Assembly (NCBI GenBank): GCA_039821145.1
Contig: JBCBOS010000025.1
Location: forward strand, 65,391 to 129,390
Reading direction: 5' to 3'
Origin: JBCCSZ01 sp039821145
GTDB lineage: Bacteria > Bacteroidota > Bacteroidia > Chitinophagales > Saprospiraceae
DNA: 64,000 nt
Shown: positions 16,501-25,527 of the stretch, piece by piece
Position numbering within the stretch: the stretch's first letter is position 1
Layout: every line of letters begins with the position of its first letter
Program-made: the position numbers and the translations under genes
The notes under the pieces: generated by a model
What the model was told of the DNA's origin: nothing
The model's database searches: none
Seen by the model: the letters and a program-made list of their open reading frames with translations, nothing else

Positions 16501-18000
16501 TCAAGACCGAGGTCGCAACAACGAGCGGAGCATTTTCAGTCCTCCCTCCAGCAGTTGATTGAACTCGATGGACAATTTGAAATAATAAGCGGCAGAGAAA
16601 TACAGTGCCGTAATCAGGATGCCCTTTTGCAACACTCGAAGGATGGCTCCTCCCGGAAAGGGAATCACATAGATCAGCGTCCCAATCAATCCACCCAGCA
16701 ATAAAATGTACAGAGAGTTGATGCTGAATGGCTGCATTTTCCACTTGATGTAGATGAAAATGAGTTTCACCAAATTGTACAGACAGATGGCGATGAGCGA
16801 GGCGATGGCAGCCCCGGTAATGCCCATGCGTGGAATCAGGGTAAAGTTGAAAAACACATTGATGGCTCCCATGAGAATGACGGCCCACAAGCCAAATCGA
16901 TAGTGCTTTGACAGGTTGATGATCTGGTTGTTCAATCCGGTGGCCATGTCTACCACTTTGGCAATGCCCACCAATATGACCACATCGATGCCCTTGAGCA
17001 TCAGCTCGTAATTGGGCATGAGAAGAAATACATCCCCCACACAATTGACCAAGCCGACAAAAAAGTAGGTCCCCAACAAGAGCAAGTTCAGAGAGCTTTC
17101 GCGATAGAGATAATACAGGTGTTCGGTATCTCCCTTGTTGATGTCTTCTGCAATGATGGGAGCGGCAATCTGGATCAAGGCACCCAGTGGGATGGCGATG
17201 GCACTGCCCATGAACATGGAAATGCCATAGACGCCACTGTCTTCAAAATTGATGAAGATGGGAATCATAAACACATCGATCCGAAAAGCGAGTGCATGAT
17301 TCATGCTCAGCAGGGTACTGTAGGCCGCATATTGCCCGATGTCTTTGAGTCTTTCGGAGGTAAAAAATCCAAAATTGATGCGAAAATGCAGTTCCCCCAA
17401 GGATCGGATGTATAGCAAATAGCTCCCAAAGACCAGTACATAATTGCCCACCAAGCCCCACACAAAGATGTCCAAACTGATGTAGCCATAAAAGAACAAC
17501 AACAGCAAGACAGGCTGGCTGTATTTGATGTAGTTTTGGAATACAGAAGGCCAGGCGATTCGTTTGAAAACGGAGCAATAGTAATAGTACAACTGGGAGA
17601 AAACCATGAAGAAGGTGATCGGCACCAACATCTTCAAATAACGTTCGAACAAAGTCACGTCTTCATTGGCCACCAGGTATTTCAAAAAGTACGACTCCAG
17701 GAAGTAAAAGGAGATGGCAAATGCAATCCACCCCAGCAAGGCGACGAGGGTGATGAATCCAAGCAGGCCATTGTGCCCATTGTCTTCATCGCGGAAGATG
17801 GGGAAGTACCGCAAGCAGACCAAGTGCATGCCACAGGAAAGAAAGGGCAGCAAAAAGATGGAAGTCCCCAGTAGAAACTGTCCCAATCCGTAGGTCTCGC
17901 GATCCAGGGGATAGATGAAGATGGTCGACACAATGGCCGCCGCCAGGCCAATGTAATTGACGATGCTTTGTTTGATCCCTTGTCTTTTGATGACCCCCAT
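16501..18000 (-). CDS. Polysaccharide flippase (Wzx/MATE-like, MOP superfamily)
   Basis: 499 aa with about 12-14 hydrophobic segments spread along the whole chain, the topology of lipid-linked oligosaccharide flippases. The first helix (IVNYIGLAAAIVSTIFIYPL) carries the GLAAAI-type glycine motif often seen in helix 1 of Wzx-like proteins. It would move undecaprenyl-linked repeat units across the inner membrane. A divergent methyltransferase and a glycosyltransferase follow on the other strand, consistent with a small exopolysaccharide or O-antigen set. A minus-strand TATCTTTG at 18032-18039 could be its -7 box, without a clear -33 partner. Confidence 0.85.
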   Translation of the reverse strand: MGVIKRQGIKQSIVNYIGLAAAIVSTIFIYPLDRETYGLGQFLLGTSIFLLPFLSCGMHLVCLRYFPIFRDEDNGHNGLLGFITLVALLGWIAFAISFYFLESYFLKYLVANEDVTLFERYLKMLVPITFFMVFSQLYYYYCSVFKRIAWPSVFQNYIKYSQPVLLLLFFYGYISLDIFVWGLVGNYVLVFGSYLLYIRSLGELHFRINFGFFTSERLKDIGQYAAYSTLLSMNHALAFRIDVFMIPIFINFEDSGVYGISMFMGSAIAIPLGALIQIAAPIIAEDINKGDTEHLYYLYRESSLNLLLLGTYFFVGLVNCVGDVFLLMPNYELMLKGIDVVILVGIAKVVDMATGLNNQIINLSKHYRFGLWAVILMGAINVFFNFTLIPRMGITGAAIASLIAICLYNLVKLIFIYIKWKMQPFSINSLYILLLGGLIGTLIYVIPFPGGAILRVLQKGILITALYFSAAYYFKLSIEFNQLLEGGLKMLRSLLRPRS

Positions 18001-18438
18001 AGGTTGATGAATTGGCTGATGGCGCGAGGCACAAAGATAGCAAGTCTATTTGGTCCAGCTGAACAGTCTTGCAAAAATGTCGTTGGCTGAAAGCGGCTTT
18101 TTAACAATAAATTTACGATCCTCTTTCCTCCCTTCTGACTGGTTCTTCCTTGTCAAAAGGTGAGCAAAACGGGTTTGCAGAGCAATACATTATGGAAATA
18201 AAAATACTTACTGAATACATTTTATTTTTTACCATTTAAATCACAAGCAGTTGTTACCCAACCCATTAGAACAAGTCTATCAATTTATCAAAATAAAAAT
18301 ATTTTCAAAATTTATGGAATTTGGGTGGGTGCCGTGTCCTATTACCGAGAAAAGTGAAAAAGCCTGCATCTGCAGAAGGTGGACACACTTTGGTCAATGA
18401 CTCCCCTTTGGGCATATCTGCCTAGGTTTGGGTTGGCG

Positions 18439-18517
18439 GAGCTGTGCCGGTGCATGGCTCCAGCAAGGGGCGGCTCGTTTGGGGTCGCCAGAGGGTGGGA
18501 ATCCCACCCAAGCCCCT
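18439..18517. other. G+C-rich block with three strong adjacent hairpins (possible structured RNA or repeat)
   Basis: Inside the A+T-rich 632-bp spacer 18001-18632. Hairpin 1: GAGCTGTGC (18439-18447), loop CGGT, GCATGGCTC (18452-18460), nine pairs including two G-U. Then AGGGGC (18466-18471) pairs with GCCCCT (18512-18517) and encloses GGC/GCC (18472-18489) and a palindrome GGGTGGGA/TCCCACCC (18493-18509), which would make a three-way junction. No coding sense. Strand unknown. The rest of the spacer shows only the promoter-like box listed next. Confidence 0.4.
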
Positions 18518-18590
18518 CCCCATATCCTCCCCCCAATTCCCTCTTCCACATTTATCCCCCGATTTTTTCACCCAACACTAACATTTCACG

Positions 18591-18598
18591 TAATTTTG
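18591..18598 (+). promoter_or_regulatory. Candidate -7 promoter box (TAATTTTG)
   Basis: Matches TAnnTTTG and lies 34 nt before the ATG at 18633. Only a T-run stands where the -33 TTTG is expected, so this is a partial match. Confidence 0.35.
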
Positions 18599-18632
18599 CG
18601 TTCTTGTATTTGCAAACACACACGACCAAAGA

Positions 18633-19286
18633 ATGAGCAACCCAATCGTCGAATTCATAAAAAACCGTACCATCAGACGAAACTACATCCTCAAACTCAT
18701 CAACGATGAGAAAAAAGGATACCTCTACCAGTCTGGTTGGATCAATTCCTTCAAACAACGCAAACCCGTCGATCGCCACTCCAATCCCATCCCCTGGCTG
18801 TCTCTCCCCATCGTTCACTTCCTCCAAGATCGACTGTCTGATGATATGCTGGTTTTTGAATATGGTTCAGGAAATTCGACCCTTTTTTTCGCCCCCCAAG
18901 TGGCCAAGGTCGTCAGCGTAGAACACGACAAGGAATGGTATGAGTACCTCCAAGGCCAACTTCCGTCCAACACCTCCTTGCACTTCGAACAACTCCAACC
19001 AGACGGCAGCTATTGCCGCAAAGCAAGCAGCACAGGCGAACAATACCACATGATCATCGTGGATGGCCGCGATCGTGTCAACTGCTGCAAGCAAGCCATC
19101 AATGCCCTGGCCCCCAATGGCGTCTTGCTCCTGGACGATTCACAACGCGAAAAATACCAGGGAGGACTGGACTTTATGAAAGAGCAAGGGTTCAAAAAAC
19201 TCGATTTTTGGGGATTGGGCCCCGGCAGCATTTGGAACAAAAACACCACCCTGTTCTACAAGGCCAACAATTGCCTCAACATCTGA
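18633..19286 (+). CDS. Class I SAM-dependent methyltransferase-like protein
   Basis: 217 aa. The motif I loop FEYGSGNST (75-83) follows a hydrophobic strand (DDMLVFEY), and KVVSVEHDKEWYEYL provides the acidic end of strand 2 (motif II). HMIIVDGRDRVNC and APNGVLLLDDSQRE match motifs IV and VI of the Rossmann fold. The short N-terminal extension is basic. No transmembrane helix. Such small methyltransferases occur in polysaccharide clusters and may methylate a sugar; the target is inferred from the adjacent glycosyltransferase and flippase only. Confidence 0.7.
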   Translation: MSNPIVEFIKNRTIRRNYILKLINDEKKGYLYQSGWINSFKQRKPVDRHSNPIPWLSLPIVHFLQDRLSDDMLVFEYGSGNSTLFFAPQVAKVVSVEHDKEWYEYLQGQLPSNTSLHFEQLQPDGSYCRKASSTGEQYHMIIVDGRDRVNCCKQAINALAPNGVLLLDDSQREKYQGGLDFMKEQGFKKLDFWGLGPGSIWNKNTTLFYKANNCLNI

Positions 19287-19393
19287 CCCCGCCAAAGGGC
19301 AAAGCAGGGCAGGCCATCCCCAATCGGGAAAATCACTCAAATTAGATAAAAGAAGCATATATTCCCTTACATTTGCTGCCCAGCACATACGAT

Positions 19394-20692
19394 ATGAAGA
19401 AAGTTCTCATCCTCAGTTATTATTGGCCTCCCAGTGGCGGAGCAGGTGTCCAACGCTGCCTCAAATACGTCAAATACCTGCGGCACTTTGGCTGGGAACC
19501 TGTCGTCTACACCGCCGAAAATGGTTCTTACCCCTCCATTGACCACAGCTTGCAAAACGATGTGCCCGAAGGAGTGGAGATCGTGCGCCTTCCCATCTGG
19601 GAGCCCTACGAGATTTACAAAAAATTGCTGGGGATGAAAAAAGAGGAGCGGGTGCAACACGGATTCATTCAAGAAAACAAAGAGCCCGGATTGATGCAGA
19701 AGTTCTCCGTATGGGTCAGGGGCAATTTCTTCATACCAGACGCCCGCAAATTTTGGATCAAACCGTCGGTGCGATTCCTGCGCGATTACCTCCGAAAACA
19801 TCCCGTCGATGCCATGCTCTCCAGCGGTCCTCCCCACTCCATGCACATGATTGCCAAAGGGGTCAAAGACAGCCTCGGAATTCCCTGGATTGCCGACTTT
19901 CGAGATCCCTGGACCCAAATCGACTTTTACAACCAACTCTACCTCACCAACTGGGCCGATCGCAAACACCACCGCATGGAAAAGGCTGTTTTGACAACTG
20001 CAGACCGCATCCTGACCGTCAACCCCAATTGTGCCAAGGGCCTCGTGGAGGTGGGTGCCCCACAGGCAGATGTCATCTACAATGGTTTTGATGAGTCGGA
20101 TTTCCCGCAGGAAGATCGCCCGCCCCTGTCCAAGCACTTTGAACTGACCCATGTCGGTTCGCTCAACAAGGACCGCAATCCGGAAGCACTCTGGAAGGTC
20201 TTGCACCAAAAATGCGAAGAGATCGAGGGTTTTCGCCAAAATCTGCGCATCAAACTGGTGGGAAAAGTAGATTGGAAAATCATCGATGACTTGCAGCGGC
20301 TGGGCTTAGAGGAATGTCTGGAACGCAGCGATTATGTGAGCCACGACGAAGCCTGCCGATTGATGTGCAGCAGTTGGGTCTTATTGCTACTGCTCAATGA
20401 CACCCCCAACCTGGAGGGAATCACCCCCGGCAAAATGTTTGAATACCTGGCAGCCCGACGCCCAACGCTTTGCATCGGCAGCACCACGGGAGACGCCGCC
20501 GCCATCCTGCGGAAAACAGAGACAGGTTTGTCTTTTGGCTTCAAGGACGAGGAGGGAATTGCCAAAGCAATTGATGGGTACTACCAACAATATCTGGACA
20601 AACAAACCGAGCCTGCTGGAAAGAACATCGACTTTTACAGCCGAAAAAATGCGACCTCCCAATTGGCAGATTTCCTCAACCAATTGGTTTAA
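19394..20692 (+). CDS. Glycosyltransferase, GT4-like (GT-B fold)
   Basis: 432 aa from the ATG at 19394. The N-terminus KVLILSYYWPPSGGAGVQRCLKYVKYL is the typical acceptor-domain start of GT4 enzymes (glycine-rich loop after strand 1). WIADFRDPWTQ, TVNPNCAKGL and VIYNGFDESDFP follow, the last being the usual interdomain (nGfD) segment. The C-terminal half has LTHVGSLNKDRNPEALWKVL and GITPGKMFEYLAARRPTL, matching the donor-binding E-x7-E-like region in a modified form. A cytoplasmic, membrane-associated enzyme probably adding sugars to a lipid-linked glycan. Ends 13 nt from the convergent YfhO-like gene. Confidence 0.85.
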   Translation: MKKVLILSYYWPPSGGAGVQRCLKYVKYLRHFGWEPVVYTAENGSYPSIDHSLQNDVPEGVEIVRLPIWEPYEIYKKLLGMKKEERVQHGFIQENKEPGLMQKFSVWVRGNFFIPDARKFWIKPSVRFLRDYLRKHPVDAMLSSGPPHSMHMIAKGVKDSLGIPWIADFRDPWTQIDFYNQLYLTNWADRKHHRMEKAVLTTADRILTVNPNCAKGLVEVGAPQADVIYNGFDESDFPQEDRPPLSKHFELTHVGSLNKDRNPEALWKVLHQKCEEIEGFRQNLRIKLVGKVDWKIIDDLQRLGLEECLERSDYVSHDEACRLMCSSWVLLLLLNDTPNLEGITPGKMFEYLAARRPTLCIGSTTGDAAAILRKTETGLSFGFKDEEGIAKAIDGYYQQYLDKQTEPAGKNIDFYSRKNATSQLADFLNQLV

Positions 20693-20705
20693 ACCCAATT
20701 TTACA

Positions 20706-23243
20706 CTACTTTTTCTTCCCCTTGCCGGGCTTTTTCTTCCGCGATTTGGACGCTGTAAGAGGTTCTGTTTTTGGAGTCTTCACAGGTTCGGGAGCGGGAG
20801 CAGGTCGCTGTTTTTGGTACAACCAGATGGCGTAACCTCCCAACAACAGGATCAGCAAAGAACTGACAAGCGAAATCATCTCCCCTGTCGTGTAAGCACT
20901 TGGCTCAAATTTGAAGACGACCTCGTGCTGACCAGCGGGGATGCGCAGCGCACGCAGGACATAATTGACCCGAATGTGCTCCGCAGGCTGGCCGTCGATG
21001 TAGGCATTCCATCCTTTATCGGGACCATACCACACTTCCGAAAAGACCGCCAATTGTTCACCGCTGGCATTGGTGGAGTATGTCAACTCATCGGGGGCAT
21101 AGTTGGACAGTTGAATGCTGCCGTTTTTCTGTGGATCAAAGCCAGATACATAGCTTTCAAATTCCCGATGGACCAAGGCGTCATTGCCCGCATCGAAGGA
21201 AGTCAGGCCGTCGATCTCTGCGTTGGCATTGTCGACCAGCTTGATGTTGTCGACAAACCAAGCATTGCCCAGTGCCCCCTGATTGACTTGGGCTTGTCCC
21301 TCCCGGGTGATGACATATTTGGTATTGAGCATGTTGATGACCTGGGGATTGCCCTTGCTCATGTGGATATTGATGACATCTTGGTAGCGTTGAAGCTTGG
21401 CGGGATGGTAACCACCGATGGTCTTGTGATAGTACGAACTGGAAGCCGATTCAAAAGTGGCAATGCTCAAGTCAAACACCCGGTAGTGAGGATCCTTGTC
21501 TTTCATGATCTCCACATCGACCGGACGAGGCTGAAAATTGCCTTCATACTGGCGTTCTGTAACGAAAGCCTCTTCTCCGACATAGCGACGGTCGACTGTC
21601 CAAAGGTCCAAGGTAACCAGCGCCCCGATGGCAGCGACAAATACCACTTGCTTGATTTTTTGGTTGATCAGTGCCCACAACAGCCCAGCCGCCAACAAGA
21701 TCAGCACCAAGGACCGAAATGCATCTCCCCGCATGTGAGAGATTCGATCTTCTTTCAAGTCTCCAATCAATTCTTGCAGCAAGGCAGGATTGGCTTGCTG
21801 ACCGATGTAACGACCAACTGAGGCGGAATCTCTTGGATTGCTGAAATCGAACATGGAAGAACCCAGCAGGGCAAAAAACAGACAGATGGCACCCGTCACA
21901 CCCGCACCAACCACCAAGCCGCGCATGATTTCTTCTTTCTTCAACTCACCTGTCAGTACCTTCCCCAGTCCCAAGATGGCGAGGAGTGGCATGAGAAAAG
22001 AGGTCACCGTAAGGACCGAGTTGGGCGTTCGGAACTTGTTGAGCAAGGGAAGATAATCGAACATGGGACGGTTGATGATCTCCAGATTTTTCCCCAAAGA
22101 CATGAGGAAGGTCAAGATCACTCCCGACAGCAACCACCACTTCATCGGTCCCTTGACCCAAATCAGACTGGCGACAAACAAGAACACGATGATGGCGCCG
22201 AAATAGATGGGACCGCTGGTAAAGGGCAAACTCCCCCAGTAGAGCGGGGCGCGAATGCTTCCGTCGAGTCGGGCTCCCTTGCTGCGCATGTTTTTGTAAA
22301 AAGCAGAACCATCGCCAAGTGTCTCAGATGATCCACCACCGACTACGCCAGGAATGAGAGCGGCAAAACAATCCAACCAACCGTTGCTCCAGTTCATGGC
22401 ATATCCGAATTCCAGGCCAGACACTTCTGAGCTTCTGGTGGGTTCTTTGTCAGTCAACTCCAAAATGGGGTCTCCCCTCATGGTGTCTTTGGAGTATACA
22501 TAAGTGGTCAGCAAGCGGGCAGCCGACGAGCCAACGGCCAAAAATACCCCAATCAACAGAATGCCGGATGCCTTGGCAAAGGAAGGAACGCTTTGCTCTC
22601 GGATGGCCTCGACCAATTTCAGCAAGGCATAAATCCCGATGACCAAAAACAAATAATAGGTCATCTGCACGTGATTGGCCAACAGACCTGCGCCCAAGCT
22701 GAAGGCAAAAAGCGCACCGCCGGGCAGATACTTGCCCCGATACGCCAGCACAATGCCCGCTACCATGGGCCCCCAGGTGGCAATCGACAGGAGCTTGGAC
22801 ATGTGCCCAGCCTCCAACAAAACCACACTATTGGTCGTCAACCCAAAGGCAATCGCCCCAATCACACTCAGCCATCGATCGACCCCAAAAACCAGCATCA
22901 TGACGTAAAATCCAATCATGATCCCCAAAAAGTAGCCAATGGGCCGAGGAATGAACAAACGGCTGAGGTCCATGGCAGGTTTGATCAAATTCTTCTTCTG
23001 AGGCATGTAAATCTGGTAGGCGGGCATCCCCCCAAACATCGAGTTGGTCCAAAGCGACAACTCCCCCGTTTTTTCTTGGTGCTCTCTCAACTCCTTGGAC
23101 ATGGACTTGTAAGAGACAATGTCACCAGCCTGTATCTCCTTTCCCTGTAGTTGAGGGTAGAAATAAATGGCAGAAATGGCCAGGAAAATCAGAATGGAAA
23201 CAAGGTGCGGAACAATCTGGCTAACAATCGGATGCTTGGTCAT
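20706..23243 (-). CDS. YfhO-like multi-spanning membrane protein
   Basis: 845 aa with an N-terminal helix (LVSILIFLAISAIYFYP), then about a dozen more hydrophobic segments to residue 530, a soluble region (about 540-790), a last helix (ISLVSSLLILLLGGYAIWLY) and a strongly basic Lys-rich tail. WSNGWLDCFAALIPGVVGGGSSE and the periplasmic FxEVWYGPDKGWNAYIDGQPA region are characteristic of the YfhO family (GT-C-like, implicated in glycosylation of cell-wall polymers in Firmicutes). In Bacteroidota the substrate is unknown. A minus-strand TAACTTTG at 23322-23329 could be its -7 box. Confidence 0.85.
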   Translation of the reverse strand: MTKHPIVSQIVPHLVSILIFLAISAIYFYPQLQGKEIQAGDIVSYKSMSKELREHQEKTGELSLWTNSMFGGMPAYQIYMPQKKNLIKPAMDLSRLFIPRPIGYFLGIMIGFYVMMLVFGVDRWLSVIGAIAFGLTTNSVVLLEAGHMSKLLSIATWGPMVAGIVLAYRGKYLPGGALFAFSLGAGLLANHVQMTYYLFLVIGIYALLKLVEAIREQSVPSFAKASGILLIGVFLAVGSSAARLLTTYVYSKDTMRGDPILELTDKEPTRSSEVSGLEFGYAMNWSNGWLDCFAALIPGVVGGGSSETLGDGSAFYKNMRSKGARLDGSIRAPLYWGSLPFTSGPIYFGAIIVFLFVASLIWVKGPMKWWLLSGVILTFLMSLGKNLEIINRPMFDYLPLLNKFRTPNSVLTVTSFLMPLLAILGLGKVLTGELKKEEIMRGLVVGAGVTGAICLFFALLGSSMFDFSNPRDSASVGRYIGQQANPALLQELIGDLKEDRISHMRGDAFRSLVLILLAAGLLWALINQKIKQVVFVAAIGALVTLDLWTVDRRYVGEEAFVTERQYEGNFQPRPVDVEIMKDKDPHYRVFDLSIATFESASSSYYHKTIGGYHPAKLQRYQDVINIHMSKGNPQVINMLNTKYVITREGQAQVNQGALGNAWFVDNIKLVDNANAEIDGLTSFDAGNDALVHREFESYVSGFDPQKNGSIQLSNYAPDELTYSTNASGEQLAVFSEVWYGPDKGWNAYIDGQPAEHIRVNYVLRALRIPAGQHEVVFKFEPSAYTTGEMISLVSSLLILLLGGYAIWLYQKQRPAPAPEPVKTPKTEPLTASKSRKKKPGKGKKK

Positions 23244-23436
23244 ATGCCTGAATCATTATTGGGTTGTGGGCAGCTGTATGAAGTGTATCTTAATTTATCA
23301 GCTAAGCCTTTTCAAGAGGAACAAAGTTAACTTTTTTCCCCTATTTTTACGCTTGACAATAAAAAATGATACATGCCTCCACACATTGCTTTTGACAGAT
23401 GGAATCCGAGGCTTGTCCATACAAGATCACTACCCA

Positions 23437-24369
23437 ATGAAATTGCGTCTCAACCATTGTATTTTCCTCCTTCCAATGTGGCTGCTCTACAGCTGTCAGC
23501 CCAATGCGGGAACCGAATCCACCACCAATATGTCTACACCTAGTACCAACAAAACCATCGACTGGCAAGGCCATCGGGGCGCCAGGGGACTGCTGCCCGA
23601 AAATACCATCCAAGCATTCATCAAAGCCCTGGAATTTCCCGCCGTCACCACTCTCGAACTGGATGTGGTGGTGTCCAAAGACCAACAAATCATCATCAGC
23701 CACGAGCCTTGGTTTTCCGCCGCCATCTGCAGTCATCCCGACGGGCGTCCGGTCACCGAAGAAGAAGAGAAAGACCTGCGCATCTACGATCTGACCTACG
23801 AGCAAATCAAAGCCTTTGATTGTGGCAGCCGGGGAAATGAACGCTTTCCCGATCAGCAAAAACAAGCGGCCTTTAAGCCTTCTCTGATGGACATGGTGAG
23901 CAATGTGGAGGCGCATTGTGAAAAAAATCAACTCAAGCGCCCCAACTACAACATCGAACTCAAAAGCCACCCCGACGGATATGGCAGCATGATTCCTCCT
24001 CCCGATACCTTCGTCACCCTCCTACTGGATGAATTGGACCTGCTCAGTCTCAAATCCAGGGTCACCCTGCAGTCTTTTGACCTCAACATCCTGCGCGAAA
24101 TCCAGCGACAAGACAGCAGCTACACCACGGCCCTGCTCATCGAAAACCTCAAAAATGTGGACCAAAACCTAGATGAATTGGGCTACCTACCCAACATCTA
24201 CAGTCCACATTGGGGCCTGCTCAACGACACCATCATCCAACACCTCCACGACAAAGGCATCCGGGTCATTCCCTGGACCGTCAACGACCCACAAGTCATG
24301 AAGCGCCTCGTCGAACAGGGAGTGGATGGCATCATCACCGATTATCCCAACCTGATCCCCTCAATTTGA
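23437..24369 (+). CDS. Glycerophosphodiester phosphodiesterase family lipoprotein
   Basis: 310 aa from the ATG at 23437. A lipobox (MWLLYSC, Cys20) makes it a lipoprotein. The GDPD core is complete: GHRGARGLLPENT with the catalytic His, ELDVVVSKD (metal-binding Glu and Asp), IISHEP (second His), YNIELK, VTLQSFD, and a C-terminal VIPWTVND...GVDGIITDYP. The family hydrolyses glycerophosphodiesters to glycerol-3-phosphate and an alcohol with a divalent cation. Periplasmic or outer-membrane location is expected. It overlaps the next gene by 4 nt, so the two are probably translationally coupled. Confidence 0.9.
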   Translation: MKLRLNHCIFLLPMWLLYSCQPNAGTESTTNMSTPSTNKTIDWQGHRGARGLLPENTIQAFIKALEFPAVTTLELDVVVSKDQQIIISHEPWFSAAICSHPDGRPVTEEEEKDLRIYDLTYEQIKAFDCGSRGNERFPDQQKQAAFKPSLMDMVSNVEAHCEKNQLKRPNYNIELKSHPDGYGSMIPPPDTFVTLLLDELDLLSLKSRVTLQSFDLNILREIQRQDSSYTTALLIENLKNVDQNLDELGYLPNIYSPHWGLLNDTIIQHLHDKGIRVIPWTVNDPQVMKRLVEQGVDGIITDYPNLIPSI

Positions 24370-25517
24370 CACCAGCAGGCAAGCAGACGAGAATCTACCA
24401 AATCGATGCCCTGAGAGGCTTTGCCCTGTTTGGCATCCTGATGGTCAACATCTTTGTGTTTCACGCCCCCTATTCCCATTATGGTGCCTTTTACGGTCAA
24501 TTGGAAGGGATCAACAAATGGGTATTGGAAAACATGGTGTACTTCTTCGGAGGCAAATTCATGTTCATCTACGCCTTTTTGTTTGGCTATAGCTTTTGGT
24601 TGCAGTATGCCAGGACAACAGAGAAAGACCAATTCAGGGCATTTTGGAACCGACGAATGCTGCTGTTGGCTGGCTTCGGCATCCTGCATATCTTACTGCT
24701 TTCCTTCGGCGACATCTTGCTGCCCTATGCCCTCCTCGGTCTGAGCCTCCCCTTTTTCGCCAAGCGAAGCAACACAGATCTGTGGACTTTGTTTTTCCTC
24801 ATCGGCCTCATCCCCGTGTATGAATTCATCCTCCGGGGCATTTTCGATTACGAGTCGGTCTTCATACAGCCAGTTGTCAGCCTCGAAGAATACATCGCCA
24901 TCAACAGTCAGGGCAGTTGGTGGGAGATTTTCAAGCTGCGCATGCAAGATTATTTTTCCTTCGGCAATGAAAAGCTGATCATCTACATCCCCAAGGAAAT
25001 GAGTCTGTTTCTGCTCGGCATCATCTGTGCCCGATGGGAATTGGCCACCAAACTGAATACAAAGAAAGGAGTGGCCTTTGTCACAGGCGCTGCCATCCTC
25101 ATCGGCATCATGTACTTTTTCAGACCCGCCATCTTTCAACTTTTCGACTACCAAGAGTCCATTTGGCAACGAAGCTTACTAGGGCTCCTCATCCACTCGA
25201 CAGAATTTACCCACGGCCTATTTTACATCATTGGCTTCTTTCTCCTTTGGAAAATCCCCGCCGTCCGCAGGGTTCTGTTTTGGCTCACCTACCCTGGGAA
25301 ACTTTCTCTGACCAATTACCTCCTGCAATCCCTGATTTGCGCCATTTTGTTCTCGGGCTTTGGCTACTACGGACAAATGACAGCTGTTGCATTGGCTGGT
25401 ACCGTACTGGCCATTTATCTGGGCCAACTGCTTTTTTCCTACTGGTGGCTGCAAAGGCACCAATACGGACCGATGGAGTTCATCTGGAGAAAATATTCGC
25501 GTTCTCAAAAGAAATGA
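24366..25517 (+). CDS. DUF418-family membrane protein (TTG start, coupled to GDPD)
   Basis: 383 aa. No ATG lies near the family start; the best start is TTG at 24366-24368, which overlaps the GDPD stop codon (TTGA), the classic geometry for termination-reinitiation. The N-terminal RIYQIDALRGFALFGILMVNI is the hallmark of DUF418/acyltransferase-3-like proteins. About eight or nine hydrophobic segments follow, with the C-terminal FWLTYPGKLSLTNYLLQS typical of DUF418. Function unknown for the family; transport or modification of an envelope compound is possible. Ends 10 nt from the convergent hydrolase gene. Confidence 0.85.
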   Translation: MTPAGKQTRIYQIDALRGFALFGILMVNIFVFHAPYSHYGAFYGQLEGINKWVLENMVYFFGGKFMFIYAFLFGYSFWLQYARTTEKDQFRAFWNRRMLLLAGFGILHILLLSFGDILLPYALLGLSLPFFAKRSNTDLWTLFFLIGLIPVYEFILRGIFDYESVFIQPVVSLEEYIAINSQGSWWEIFKLRMQDYFSFGNEKLIIYIPKEMSLFLLGIICARWELATKLNTKKGVAFVTGAAILIGIMYFFRPAIFQLFDYQESIWQRSLLGLLIHSTEFTHGLFYIIGFFLLWKIPAVRRVLFWLTYPGKLSLTNYLLQSLICAILFSGFGYYGQMTAVALAGTVLAIYLGQLLFSYWWLQRHQYGPMEFIWRKYSRSQKK

Positions 25518-25527
25518 AATAGACTTG

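Noticed and set aside
18342..18551. 69-codon minus-strand frame over the G+C-rich block
   Set aside because: Composition follows the palindromic DNA and not a protein; no start context.
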